The notes below the pieces were generated by a model. It was not told the DNA's origin. It ran no database searches and saw only the letters and a list, made by a program, of their open reading frames with translations. Of a stretch of DNA of 12,789 nt, positions 6,080-12,789 are shown one piece after another. The translations under genes and the position numbers were made by a program. The stretch's first letter is position 1. Each line of letters starts with the position of its first letter. This stretch comes from an uncultured Clostridia bacterium (GTDB taxonomy: Bacteria > Bacillota > Clostridia > TANB77 > CAG-508), in NCBI GenBank assembly GCA_904419095.1, contig CAJFQT010000034.1:1-12789 (forward strand). Direction: 5' to 3'.

Positions 6080-6295
6080 GTCTGAAAATGGAGTTATGAT
6101 ATATTTTAAATATTTTCCGTTCGACATCGGAATGAGGAATAGAAGTTGTTGGGCTATCGAATGAGGAATGTTCACGGTACCCGGAAGAATGGAGGGGGTC
6201 TGAGTGAAAGAGGCTCATGAGAGAGCCCTACAACTTCTTTCTGAATGCAGTGAGTAGGAAAATATTTAAAATATATCATAACTCCATTTTCAGAC
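6080..6295. repeat. 216-bp palindromic structured element (element 2)
   Basis: Perfect 39-bp terminal inverted repeats at 6080-6118 and 6257-6295 bound a G-rich interior. An inner stem pairs 6141-6155 with 6224-6238 (14 of 15). AATGAGGAA occurs twice (6131-6139 and 6160-6168), and TGAG/CTCA near 6201-6217 can form a small apical hairpin. No open frame of note lies inside. No target-site duplication is visible in the flanks. Identity of the arms over 39 bases points to recent acquisition or to strong selection on pairing. It sits between the greA terminator and the recN promoter. A mobile MITE-like element or a structured RNA are both possible. Confidence 0.87.
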
Positions 6296-6350
6296 GGCCC
6301 ACTTTTAAGCAAGCAAAATCAAAAAATCTTTTCTACTCAAAAATATCTAT

Positions 6351-6398
6351 AAAAAACAAAAAAAACTAAAAATCCCCAACAAATTAAAGAATTTTTAG
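6351..6398 (-). terminator. Intrinsic terminator downstream of greA
   Basis: On the minus strand an AT-rich stem pairs CTAAAAATTC (6398-6389) with GATTTTTAG (6374-6366), with a loop of about 14 bases. A run of eight T, one G and six T (6365-6351) follows. It lies 34 bases past the greA stop codon and would end the greA transcript before element 2. Confidence 0.7.
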
Positions 6399-6431
6399 CT
6401 TTCATATTTCAAAACAAAATTATAAAAAACA

Positions 6432-6908
6432 CTATACGGTAATTGACAAAATCTTATACTTCATAACACCTGCAGGAGCAGTCACCTCAACAACCTGATT
6501 TTTCTTTGCTCCTAACAAAGCCATACCCAAAGGTGATTCATTTGAAATTTTATTTTCTGCCAAATTTACTTCAGTAGAACCTACTATTGTATACTCTATT
6601 TCTTCCTTAAACTCCTCATCAAACAATTTAACCTTATTTCCAACTTGTACTGTTTTTGTATCAATATCTTTTTCATCGATTATTTTTGCATGTCTTATTT
6701 TATTTTCAAGTTCTACTATTTTACCCTCATTTTCTGCTTGAGCTGTTTTTGCTTCATCATATTCTGAATTTTCTGACAAATCACCAAATCCTAATGCTAC
6801 TTTAATTCTATCTGCAATCTCTGCCCTCTTTTCTGTTTTTAAATAATTTAATTCACTTTCTAATTTATCAAATCCTTCTTTAGTAAGGATTACTTCTTTT
6901 TCTTCCAT
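6432..6908 (-). CDS. greA: Transcription elongation factor GreA
   Basis: GreA enters the secondary channel of RNA polymerase and stimulates cleavage of backtracked transcripts, restarting stalled complexes. At 158 residues it has exactly the family length. The N-terminal coiled coil (about 8-75) carries the tip motif GDLSENSEYDEAK (42-54), with acidic residues Asp43 and Glu46 that coordinate the catalytic Mg2+. The C-terminal FKBP-like domain (about 80-158) includes NESPLGMALLGAK and ends in YKILSI. The ATG at 6908 has GGAAGGAG about nine bases upstream. It has its own strong promoter right after the pgsA stop and a terminator after its end, so it is probably mostly monocistronic with some read-through from pgsA. 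Confidence 0.97.
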   Translation of the reverse strand: MEEKEVILTKEGFDKLESELNYLKTEKRAEIADRIKVALGFGDLSENSEYDEAKTAQAENEGKIVELENKIRHAKIIDEKDIDTKTVQVGNKVKLFDEEFKEEIEYTIVGSTEVNLAENKISNESPLGMALLGAKKNQVVEVTAPAGVMKYKILSITV

Positions 6909-6958
6909 TGTTTATTTCTCCTTCCTATGGCTGTGGCCGGTAAAAAAATTTCTCTACT

Positions 6959-6987
6959 ATATTACGGCACAATTTTCATTTTGTCAA
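6959..6987 (-). promoter_or_regulatory. Promoter of greA
   Basis: On the minus strand a perfect -35 TTGACA (6987-6982), a 17-base spacer and a -10 TAATAT (6964-6959) lie 51 bases upstream of the greA start. It begins three bases after the pgsA stop codon. The short leader contains a small GC-rich inverted repeat (GGC CACA GCC, 6938-6929). Confidence 0.8.
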
Positions 6988-6990
6988 GTA

Positions 6991-7581
6991 TTATTTTAAA
7001 AGTTTTTTACTTCCCTTTAAATAGTCATATCCTGAAAAAATTGTTGCAACTGTTTGAATTAGCATAAATATAGTTACTATCAAATTTAATATAAAATCTC
7101 CTCCACTTAATGTTCCTCTAAAACATTCCCAAAATGGATTCATATCAACAAACGCCAAAACTATTGCAATCATTTGTGTTACAGTTTTTAATTTTCCCCA
7201 TTTTGATGCAGCTATTACTACACCACCTTTTTCTACTGCAACCAATCTATATCCTGACACAATAAATTCTCTTGCTAATACTATTATTGGAATCCAAGCT
7301 GGTAATCTTCCATCTTCAACTAATAATATCATCGCCGCCAAAACTAATATTTTATCGGCCAATGGATCCAAAAATTTTCCAAATGTTGTTACTTGATCCC
7401 TACTTCTCGCTATATATCCATCTAACTTATCTGTAATTGATGCTATAATAAAAATAATATCAACCAAAATCCATGTAATTGGTATTCCAAACCATTCTTG
7501 CTTTAATCCTAATAACGGTATTATTATTAGTATTGGAACTAATATTATTCTAAAAATTGTTAATTTATTTGCTAGATTCAT
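6991..7581 (-). CDS. pgsA: CDP-diacylglycerol--glycerol-3-phosphate 3-phosphatidyltransferase
   Basis: The enzyme joins CDP-diacylglycerol and glycerol-3-phosphate to give phosphatidylglycerol phosphate, the committed step to phosphatidylglycerol and cardiolipin, in the cytoplasmic membrane. The 196-residue protein is of usual size with several membrane helices. The CDP-alcohol phosphotransferase motif DG-x2-AR-x8-G-x3-D-x3-D is complete: Asp54, Gly55, Ala58, Arg59, Gly68, Asp72 and Asp76. The N-terminus MNLANKLTIFR is typical of PgsA rather than phosphatidylserine synthase. The ATG at 7581 has AGGGAG about six bases upstream. It follows the S41 protease gene by 143 bases of AT-rich sequence with no convincing promoter. 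Confidence 0.95.
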   Translation of the reverse strand: MNLANKLTIFRIILVPILIIIPLLGLKQEWFGIPITWILVDIIFIIASITDKLDGYIARSRDQVTTFGKFLDPLADKILVLAAMILLVEDGRLPAWIPIIVLAREFIVSGYRLVAVEKGGVVIAASKWGKLKTVTQMIAIVLAFVDMNPFWECFRGTLSGGDFILNLIVTIFMLIQTVATIFSGYDYLKGSKKLLK

Positions 7582-7724
7582 TTTTTCTCCCTTCCACTTC
7601 CATTTTTTGTATTACTTCTTTCTAAGTATCAATCAAAACGAATGTATTTCATTTTTTATATTTTTTAATATTATTCTATTATTAGATATTTTAAATACTG
7701 TAGATTTAATAATCCATAATAATT

Positions 7725-8936
7725 TTATTTTAATAATTCGATAGCTTTTTGTAATTGAGTGTCTTGATTTTCAGGTACATTTAATATATTTGTTACAGTT
7801 TCAGGAAGTTCTACCATTTCATCTGGTTCTATTCCTACTTTATTTATCTTATTATGATTAGGTGTTTGATATTCTTCTGTTGTTATTTTTATTCCACTTC
7901 CATCTTTTAATGTCAATATTTCTTGTATCACACCTTTTCCATATGTTTTTGTTCCAACTATTTTAGCCTTTCCCAAATCTTTTAAAGCTCCTGCTAATAT
8001 TTCAGATGCACTTGCTGTATTTTCATTTGTTAATATTATTGTTGGCATTGTTATAGTAACATCTTTTTCTGCTTTTGTTACTTCTTCATTTCCATCTTTA
8101 TCTACTTCATATAATAAAGGCGTATCTTTTTCTACAAATAAATCCGCTATATCTATTGCTTGATCAACTAATCCTCCTCCATTATTTCTTAAATCAATTA
8201 TTAATGATGTTATACCTTGTTTTTGAAGTTCCTCATATTTTGCATTGAAATCTTCAGCAGTTGTTTCATCAAATGATGAAAATTGTATATATCCTATATT
8301 ATTTTCTAAAACTTTTCCTTCAACGGGATTAACTTTGATATTTTCTCTTTTTACTTCAAATTCTAAACTTTCTTCTCCTCTTTTTATACCAATCTTAACT
8401 GTTGTTCCTTCTTTTCCCTTAATTTTATTTGATACTTCTGACATTTCTTCTTTTGTATAAGTTTCACCATCTACTGTTTCAATTATATCTCCTGGTTGAA
8501 TTCCAGCTTGTTCAGCTGGTGACCCTTTCATTGGAGATAATACTTTTATTTTTCCTTCCTCTTCATCTAATACCATATATATTCCGATACCAACATAATT
8601 TCCTAATGTATCTTGCATGTATTCTTCCATTTCTTCTTTTGAAATATATTCTGTATATGGATCTCCTAATCCTTCAACAAATCCCTTTATAGCCCCTTCT
8701 TTTAAATCATCATCATTTACTTCACCTAAATAATATTGATTTATAATACTCCTATACTTTTCTAATTGTGTAGCCAAATCTTGTTCTGAAGATGTTTCTC
8801 TTATTAATAAATCCGCACCTTCTCCTTTTGTAACATAGTTATATCCTACCAATGTTGTTATCATAAAAGTAATAAAAGCTGTTAGTACTACTATCATAAT
8901 TGTTCTGTATATACTATATTTCTTTTTTTCTTCCAT
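7725..8936 (-). CDS. Carboxy-terminal processing protease (S41 family, CtpA/CtpB-like)
   Basis: This is a membrane-anchored serine protease of 403 residues. An N-terminal membrane segment lies at about 12-33. Then come the N-terminal helical region with GDPYTEY (91-97), a PDZ domain (about 112-186, including GIQPGDIIETVDG) and the S41 catalytic core with DLRNNGGG (248-255). The catalytic residues are Ser309 (TASASEI), Lys334 (YGKG) and Gln338, at the spacing seen in this family. The active site faces outside the membrane. Such enzymes trim secreted or wall proteins, for example division hydrolases or sporulation signalling proteins. Its position behind ftsX and two M23 hydrolases suggests a wall-remodelling role (inference). 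The start has AAAGGATG upstream. I leave out a symbol because ctpA and ctpB cannot be told apart here. Confidence 0.95.
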   Translation of the reverse strand: MEEKKKYSIYRTIMIVVLTAFITFMITTLVGYNYVTKGEGADLLIRETSSEQDLATQLEKYRSIINQYYLGEVNDDDLKEGAIKGFVEGLGDPYTEYISKEEMEEYMQDTLGNYVGIGIYMVLDEEEGKIKVLSPMKGSPAEQAGIQPGDIIETVDGETYTKEEMSEVSNKIKGKEGTTVKIGIKRGEESLEFEVKRENIKVNPVEGKVLENNIGYIQFSSFDETTAEDFNAKYEELQKQGITSLIIDLRNNGGGLVDQAIDIADLFVEKDTPLLYEVDKDGNEEVTKAEKDVTITMPTIILTNENTASASEILAGALKDLGKAKIVGTKTYGKGVIQEILTLKDGSGIKITTEEYQTPNHNKINKVGIEPDEMVELPETVTNILNVPENQDTQLQKAIELLK

Positions 8937-8963
8937 TTGCTATCATCCTTTCTTCTATATGTA

Positions 8964-9041
8964 TATCCTGTAATAGCAAAAAATTAAATTTCAATTAATT
9001 TATATATTTTAAATTATTTAATTCTTTGCTATTATAGGATA
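8964..9041. repeat. Long hairpin in the leader of the S41 protease gene
   Basis: Arms 8964-8989 and 9016-9041 match in 24 of 26 positions, around a 26-base AT-only loop apart from one C. On the plus strand the second arm is followed by TTTTTTCTT, so it looks like a terminator in that direction. On the minus strand it would lie in the 5' leader of the protease mRNA, 28 bases before the start codon. Confidence 0.7.
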
Positions 9042-9093
9042 TTTTTTCTTAATAATTTATATGTTGTTTTCTTTTGTTAATATAACACAAAGT

Positions 9094-9123
9094 AGACGGA
9101 TTTTTTCCGTCTCTTTTTATTTT
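9094..9123 (+). terminator. Terminator-like hairpin oriented to the plus strand
   Basis: AGACGGA (9094-9100) and TCCGTCT (9106-9112) form a seven-base stem with a five-T loop, followed on the plus strand by CTTTTTATTTT. On the minus strand the sequence after the stem is ACTTTGTG, with no T-run. The orientation does not fit either neighbouring gene, since both are on the minus strand. Confidence 0.6.
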
Positions 9124-9142
9124 CATTTTTAATATCAAACAT

Positions 9143-9172
9143 AATTTAACTCTTTTTTGAAAAAGTTAAATT
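9143..9172. repeat. Short AT-rich hairpin
   Basis: AATTTAAC (9143-9150) pairs with GTTAAATT (9165-9172), and the pairing continues inward with one mismatch around a TTTG loop. Neither strand has a clean T-run afterwards. It may help terminate the upstream M23 transcript. Confidence 0.4.
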
Positions 9173-9243
9173 CTATATAAGAAAATTTTTAACTAATATC
9201 ATCAAAATATTATTTCTTATTATTCATCCATTATATAATTATT

Positions 9244-9285
9244 ACAAAAGAAAAGTAATATATTTTAATATATACTTTTCTTTTG
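9244..9285 (-). terminator. Hairpin after the first M23 gene, probable terminator
   Basis: ACAAAAGAAAAGT (9244-9256) pairs with ACTTTTCTTTTGT (9273-9285). The stem continues inward through an AT segment with one bulge. It begins 12 bases past the stop codon of the M23 gene. The T-run after it on the minus strand is poor, so strength is doubtful. Confidence 0.45.
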
Positions 9286-9297
9286 TATTTTATACCT

Positions 9298-10536
9298 CTA
9301 TGGTAAATATGGTCTTGGGTCTACTCTATCACTATAAAGTCCATTTCCTGTTCTTACCTCAAAATGTAAGTGTGGTCCTGAAGAATTTCCTGTACTCCCT
9401 ACTCTCATAATTTGTTGTCCTTGTTTTACATATTGACCTTGTGATACTGCAATTGAACCAGCTTGCCCATGTGCATATAATGTATATAAACCATCTCTAT
9501 GCATTATTATTATATAATTTCCATAACTTGTATTAAGTGCTTTTGCTGTTATTACAACACCATCCGCAACAGCATATACTGGTTGTCCAGAAATTCCACC
9601 CATTCCAAAATCTACTGCTCCATGATAACTACCATTAGAATAATATAATTGTGTTGTAATCTTTGCATATCCACTTGGTACTGGATATATAAATCCAGCT
9701 GAACTAGCACTACTTGTTCCTCCCCCTGATGATGAACTTCCACTATTTCCACTATTGCTACTATTATTTTGATTTTGTTTTTTCTGTTCTTCCTCTAATT
9801 TTTTCCTAGCTGCTTCTCTTGCTGCTGCAATATCTTTATCGATTTGCACATTTGCTTGTTGTAATTCAGCAATTTGAGCTTCGATATCTTGTTCTTCTTG
9901 TGATAATTGTGCTACATATGTATTTTTTTCATCTTTCTTAGCTTGTAATTCTTGTGATACTCTTTCTTTATCTGCCTTTGCCGTTGCTAACTGTTGTTTT
10001 GTACCTTCTATTTCTTTCTTAGTATTTTCTATTTCAATCTTTTGATTATTTATTTGGTCTAATAATTCTAAATCACATTCTGCTATTTCTGACACCAAAT
10101 AATAGTTAGATATAAAGTCTGTTACACTATCTGAAGAAAGTAATACATCTAAATAAGATGTCTCTCCTGCCTCATATAATGCAACAATTCTTGTATTTAA
10201 TGTATCTTGTTGTTGATTATATTGTTCTTCCGCTTCTTGCAATTTTTGTGTCTGTTCTTCTATTTTCTTATTTGTCTCATCAATTTGTGCATCTAAGCTA
10301 TTTATCTGTGACTGATAATCTGTAATTTGATCAGATATTTTATTTACTTCATCAATTGTTTGATTTTTTTCTGCTGTTACTTCTTCTTTTTTATCTTGTG
10401 CTTCTTCTATTTTTTCATTATTAGCATTTTGCTGATTTTTGAGTTCCGATTCTGTCTCTGCTAAAGCTAAATTTGGATATATTAACATTAACCCTATAAC
10501 TACAACCCCTATTACATTTTTTAATACATTTTTCAT
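9298..10536 (-). CDS. Secreted coiled-coil M23 peptidoglycan endopeptidase (PcsB/EnvC-like), copy 1
   Basis: This 412-residue exported wall hydrolase has a signal peptide with an ALA cleavage site near residue 26. A long Gln/Glu-rich coiled coil follows (about 28-250), including the PcsB-type segment VALYEAGETSYLDVLLSS. Next is a Ser/Gly/Asn linker (about 253-279) and a C-terminal LytM/M23 domain. The zinc ligands and active-site residues are present: His305 and Asp309 (HGAVD), His356 (YAHG), His389 and His391 (HLH). It should therefore be active, unlike the degenerate LytM domain of E. coli EnvC. It probably cuts peptide cross-links at division or growth sites when FtsX engages the coiled coil (inference from family and context). 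The RMxHPxxG segment before the first His, seen in the neighbouring copy, is missing. The start has AGGAGG upstream, and its own promoter lies in the 86-base gap before it. Confidence 0.9.
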   Translation of the reverse strand: MKNVLKNVIGVVVIGLMLIYPNLALAETESELKNQQNANNEKIEEAQDKKEEVTAEKNQTIDEVNKISDQITDYQSQINSLDAQIDETNKKIEEQTQKLQEAEEQYNQQQDTLNTRIVALYEAGETSYLDVLLSSDSVTDFISNYYLVSEIAECDLELLDQINNQKIEIENTKKEIEGTKQQLATAKADKERVSQELQAKKDEKNTYVAQLSQEEQDIEAQIAELQQANVQIDKDIAAAREAARKKLEEEQKKQNQNNSSNSGNSGSSSSGGGTSSASSAGFIYPVPSGYAKITTQLYYSNGSYHGAVDFGMGGISGQPVYAVADGVVITAKALNTSYGNYIIIMHRDGLYTLYAHGQAGSIAVSQGQYVKQGQQIMRVGSTGNSSGPHLHFEVRTGNGLYSDRVDPRPYLP

Positions 10537-10585
10537 AAGTTCCTCCTAAAATATCTAACTATTTTTAATATATATATATTAATTA

Positions 10586-10613
10586 ATTATCTCTTGTTTT
10601 TATTTAAATTCAA
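10586..10613 (-). promoter_or_regulatory. Probable promoter of the first M23 gene
   Basis: On the minus strand TTGAAT (10613-10608) and GATAAT (10591-10586) are separated by 16 bases, about 50 bases upstream of the start codon. An ATTTAAAT repeat pair overlaps the -35 region. It would let this copy be expressed apart from the ftsX operon. Confidence 0.5.
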
Positions 10614-10622
10614 GATTTAAAT

Positions 10623-11870
10623 TTAATATTCATCTATTGTATTATCACTACTTGGTTTGTTTTGTGACGCTTCATCTTGTTCTGAGCCTGGTACAATTCC
10701 ATTTGTTATATATGGCATTGGATCTGTAACTACACCATTTATCCTTACTTCAAAATGTGCATGTGGTCCTGTTGAATAGCCTGATGAACCTACTTTCAAG
10801 ATGCTATCGCCTCTCTTTACTGTTTGTCCAACTTCTACTAAAAATTCTGAGCCATGTGCATAAAGTGTAGAAATTCCTCCACCATGGTCAATTATTACCA
10901 TTCTTCCATATGCAGTATTATATTCTGCTTTCACTACTACACCATCATTTGCAGCCACAAAATTTGCTCCCATAGGTGCTCCAATATCAACACCTGTATG
11001 TAACTTATATTGTCCTGTTATCGGATGAACTCTCATACCATATTTTGATGTAATCTTGGTATATCCTGGAACTGGCCATGCAAGTTCTCCTCCTATATAT
11101 TGTGTATCTAATCCTTGCTCGGCAAGTTCAAGTATTTGCTTATTTATTTCTTCATACTGTGCTGTCATTTCATCAATTTGAGCTTGCTTTGCTTTTTCTT
11201 CATCTGATAATTTAGCAATATAGTTTTCCCTAATTGTTTTTGTGTTTTGTAATATTTTTGATGTTCTATTTTGAGTCTCAACAACTGAAGCTAACTCTTC
11301 TTTTTCATTTTCTAGTTTTTGCTTATCCAATTCTATTTTATCTTTTTTTTCTGCTATATCATTTAACAGATCCTTATCTGCCTCTGTTATTTCAGAAATC
11401 ACATAATAGCTAGACACAAATTCTGATACGCTTTTTGAACTTAGCAAAATATCTAAATAATCTATCTCACCCGTTTCATAAAGCGCTACCACTCTTTTTT
11501 CAAATACTTCTTTTTGCTTTTCATATTTTTCTGTAACTTCATTTAACTCTGTTTCAATTATTTGCATAGATGATTTTAAATTTTCAACCTGCTCATTTAA
11601 TTTTGCAAGTTCTGCTTCTGAATCCGATATTTTTTCATCTAGTTTTTCTACTTGTTGCAAATTTTCTGAAAGTTCACTTTGTGTTTCTGTTAATTCTTGA
11701 TTTGCCTGATCTATCTGGTCTTGTAACTGTTGTTTTTGACTTTGAAGATCTGTTCCAGCAGTATTTTCTTCATTTTTATCTGTTGTATTTGTACTTTCAT
11801 TTTCTGCCCATACTATATTAGTAAAGCATAACACTAGAATTATGAAAACAATACATAAATATTTACGCAT
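10623..11870 (-). CDS. Secreted coiled-coil M23 peptidoglycan endopeptidase (PcsB/EnvC-like), copy 2
   Basis: A 415-residue paralogue of the neighbouring hydrolase. It has a signal peptide ending near residue 22 (VWA), a Glu/Lys/Gln-rich coiled coil (about 30-252), and a LytM/M23 domain (about 262-390). The full active-site set is present: YGMRVHPITG, His291 and Asp295 (HTGVD), His339 (YAHG), His370 and His372 (HAH). A 27-residue acidic, Ser/Asn-rich tail follows the domain. In the coiled coil, ALYETGEIDYLDILLSS matches the other copy; about 27 of 43 residues around it are identical. Its ribosome site AGGAGG directly follows the ftsX stop codon and the gap is only 10 bases, so the two are co-translated or tightly coupled. 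It is the best candidate for the direct FtsX-activated hydrolase. Confidence 0.92.
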   Translation of the reverse strand: MRKYLCIVFIILVLCFTNIVWAENESTNTTDKNEENTAGTDLQSQKQQLQDQIDQANQELTETQSELSENLQQVEKLDEKISDSEAELAKLNEQVENLKSSMQIIETELNEVTEKYEKQKEVFEKRVVALYETGEIDYLDILLSSKSVSEFVSSYYVISEITEADKDLLNDIAEKKDKIELDKQKLENEKEELASVVETQNRTSKILQNTKTIRENYIAKLSDEEKAKQAQIDEMTAQYEEINKQILELAEQGLDTQYIGGELAWPVPGYTKITSKYGMRVHPITGQYKLHTGVDIGAPMGANFVAANDGVVVKAEYNTAYGRMVIIDHGGGISTLYAHGSEFLVEVGQTVKRGDSILKVGSSGYSTGPHAHFEVRINGVVTDPMPYITNGIVPGSEQDEASQNKPSSDNTIDEY

Positions 11871-11880
11871 GTTTCCTCCT

Positions 11881-12783
11881 TTATACTTTTAAATATTTTC
11901 TCATTGAGATAACACTTCCAAGTACACCTATTCCAATTCCTAATAGCATATATACAAATATAATTGATGTTAACATATCTTGCAAAGTAACTAAACTTGC
12001 ACCTATTGTCTGCATAAATTGAACATTTACTAATTTTTCTGCAATTATATTATATGCTCCCCCTACTATTACTATTGAAATTAAACTTGCTACTATTCCA
12101 ATTATCATACCTTCTACAATAAATGGCCATCTAATAAAACCATTAGTTGCTCCAACATATTTCATAATTGAAATTTCTTTTCTTCTTGCATGTACTGTCA
12201 ATTTTATTGTATTTGCAATTATAAATATAGATATTACCACTAATAAAACTAAAATTACTCCTGTTACTATTCTAATACCATTTGCCAAATTAATAAGTGT
12301 TGTAACAGTTTCATCACTACTTGTTATTTTTACTACATTTTCAATTTGCATTATTTGATTTTGTATATCTTTACTATTATTTAAATCTGTTACTGTTACC
12401 ATATATGATGCTTTAAGTAATTCTGCATCAAATCCATCAAGTACCCCTTTTGTATCCTTTAGTCTCTCTTTCATACTATTTAATCCAGTTTCTTTTGATA
12501 TGTAATCAACTGTATTAACACCATTTACGGCTCTTATATCTTCTCCAACTTTATCTATTTCATCTTGTGTAGCATCTGTTTTTATAAATACTTGAAATCC
12601 TTGTTCTGATTTTATTTGGTCTACAAAATGATTTATATTTTCTCCTAATATTAAGAATACTCCAAATATTATCATTGTTGCACACATAATTATTAATGAA
12701 GCACCAGTTGATTTTTTATTCTTAAATACATTACTAAATCCTTCTCCTATTAAATATCCTAATATATTATATTTCACAATCAT
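11881..12783 (-). CDS. ftsX: Cell-division ABC transporter permease-like protein FtsX
   Basis: FtsX is the membrane partner of the FtsE ATPase. The complex passes ATP hydrolysis across the membrane to activate coiled-coil wall hydrolases at the division or elongation site. The 300-residue protein has the family topology: a cytoplasmic N-terminus, TM1 at about 27-49, an extracellular domain at 50-168 and three more membrane helices at about 170-193, 222-246 and 271-294. The cytoplasmic stretch ARRKEISIMKYVGATNGFIR (199-218) is typical. The start is uncertain: ATG at 12783 and GTG at 12777 are both possible and both overlap the end of ftsE. The frame is also open to the window edge. The stop codon is followed at once by the ribosome site of the M23 gene. 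Confidence 0.95.
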   Translation of the reverse strand: MIVKYNILGYLIGEGFSNVFKNKKSTGASLIIMCATMIIFGVFLILGENINHFVDQIKSEQGFQVFIKTDATQDEIDKVGEDIRAVNGVNTVDYISKETGLNSMKERLKDTKGVLDGFDAELLKASYMVTVTDLNNSKDIQNQIMQIENVVKITSSDETVTTLINLANGIRIVTGVILVLLVVISIFIIANTIKLTVHARRKEISIMKYVGATNGFIRWPFIVEGMIIGIVASLISIVIVGGAYNIIAEKLVNVQFMQTIGASLVTLQDMLTSIIFVYMLLGIGIGVLGSVISMRKYLKV

Positions 12784-12789
12784 ACCCAC
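12767..12789 (-). CDS. ftsE: C-terminal end of FtsE (partial, runs off the right edge)
   Basis: In the frame one base behind ftsX the minus strand reads GYDCEI and then TAA (12769-12767). This resembles the usual GGY-x-xE(I) end of clostridial FtsE, and ftsE nearly always precedes ftsX with a short overlap. Only six residues are visible, so the call depends on position. The overlap with ftsX would be 17 bases (ATG start) or 11 bases (GTG start), a sign of translational coupling. Confidence 0.55.

Larger units (their letters stand above)
5823..6431. other. 609-base intergenic region between greA and recN
   Basis: From left to right it holds the recN leader and promoter (to 5888), the hairpin at 5969-6002, the palindromic element at 6080-6295 and the greA terminator (6351-6398). 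The stretch 6003-6079 and the stretch 6296-6350 show nothing I can name. No open frame with a ribosome site is present. Confidence 0.6.
8937..9297. other. Hairpin-rich intergenic region between hydrolase and protease genes
   Basis: This 361-base gap lies between the end of the M23 gene at 9298 and the start of the S41 protease. It holds four separate inverted repeats (8964-9041, 9094-9112, 9143-9172 and 9244-9285). No small open frame with a ribosome site and no convincing minus-strand promoter for the protease are visible. A TATAAT on the minus strand at 9036-9031 lies inside the first hairpin but has no good -35. Confidence 0.6.

Noticed and set aside
6080..6295. Insertion sequence with a transposase gene
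   Set aside because: There is no open frame inside the 216 bp and no target-site duplication; at most it is a non-autonomous element.
8245..8692. Two overlapping plus-strand open frames
   Set aside because: Both are antisense to the S41 protease PDZ and core region and have no translation signals.
11570..11821. 83-codon plus-strand open frame
   Set aside because: Antisense to the coiled coil of the second M23 protein; hydrophobic by composition.

Overview
The window comes from a low-GC, endospore-forming Firmicute, most likely a member of the Clostridia. The evidence is the very AT-rich composition, strong AGGAGG-type ribosome binding sites, a sporulation gene (ylbJ), a Gram-positive CtsR heat-shock operator, and the clostridial arrangement ftsE-ftsX / coiled-coil M23 hydrolase / S41 processing protease.

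Layout from left to right. At the left edge is the first part of a minus-strand gene whose start, together with a near-perfect CtsR box and a promoter, marks it as ctsR (about 1-124). A small charged unknown protein (307-576, minus) follows. A 340-base gap holding a 13-bp pyrimidine tandem repeat leads to ylbJ (917-2056, plus). Next comes a 285-bp GC-richer palindromic element (2115-2399), an A/C-rich leader, and a small tyrosine-rich unknown protein (2595-2855, plus). Its stop codon abuts the stop codon of eno (2856-4118, minus).

From eno to the right edge every gene is on the minus strand. In transcription order these are the ftsE tail, ftsX, two tandem secreted coiled-coil/M23 hydrolases, ctpA-like S41 protease, pgsA, greA, recN and eno. 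The 609-base gap between recN and greA holds a consensus recN promoter, a second palindromic element (6080-6295) with perfect 39-bp terminal inverted repeats, and the greA terminator. The 361-base gap upstream of ctpA holds four hairpins, one of them a terminator oriented to the plus strand.

How the genes fit together: FtsE/FtsX is an ABC-type regulator that activates periplasmic or wall-associated PcsB/EnvC-type hydrolases through their coiled coils. Two such hydrolases sit directly downstream, followed by a membrane-anchored PDZ protease that may process wall proteins, so this part is a cell-division and wall-remodelling cluster. pgsA (anionic lipid synthesis), greA (transcript cleavage), recN (double-strand break repair) and eno (glycolysis) are housekeeping genes carried on the same strand.

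By eye the plus strand is C-rich relative to G almost throughout, including inside the plus-strand genes, so the minus strand is probably the leading strand. ylbJ and the 86-residue gene would then be lagging-strand genes. The two palindromic elements break this bias, being G-rich on the plus strand. They also share two short motifs in the same order, and they are the most interesting unexplained objects in the window.
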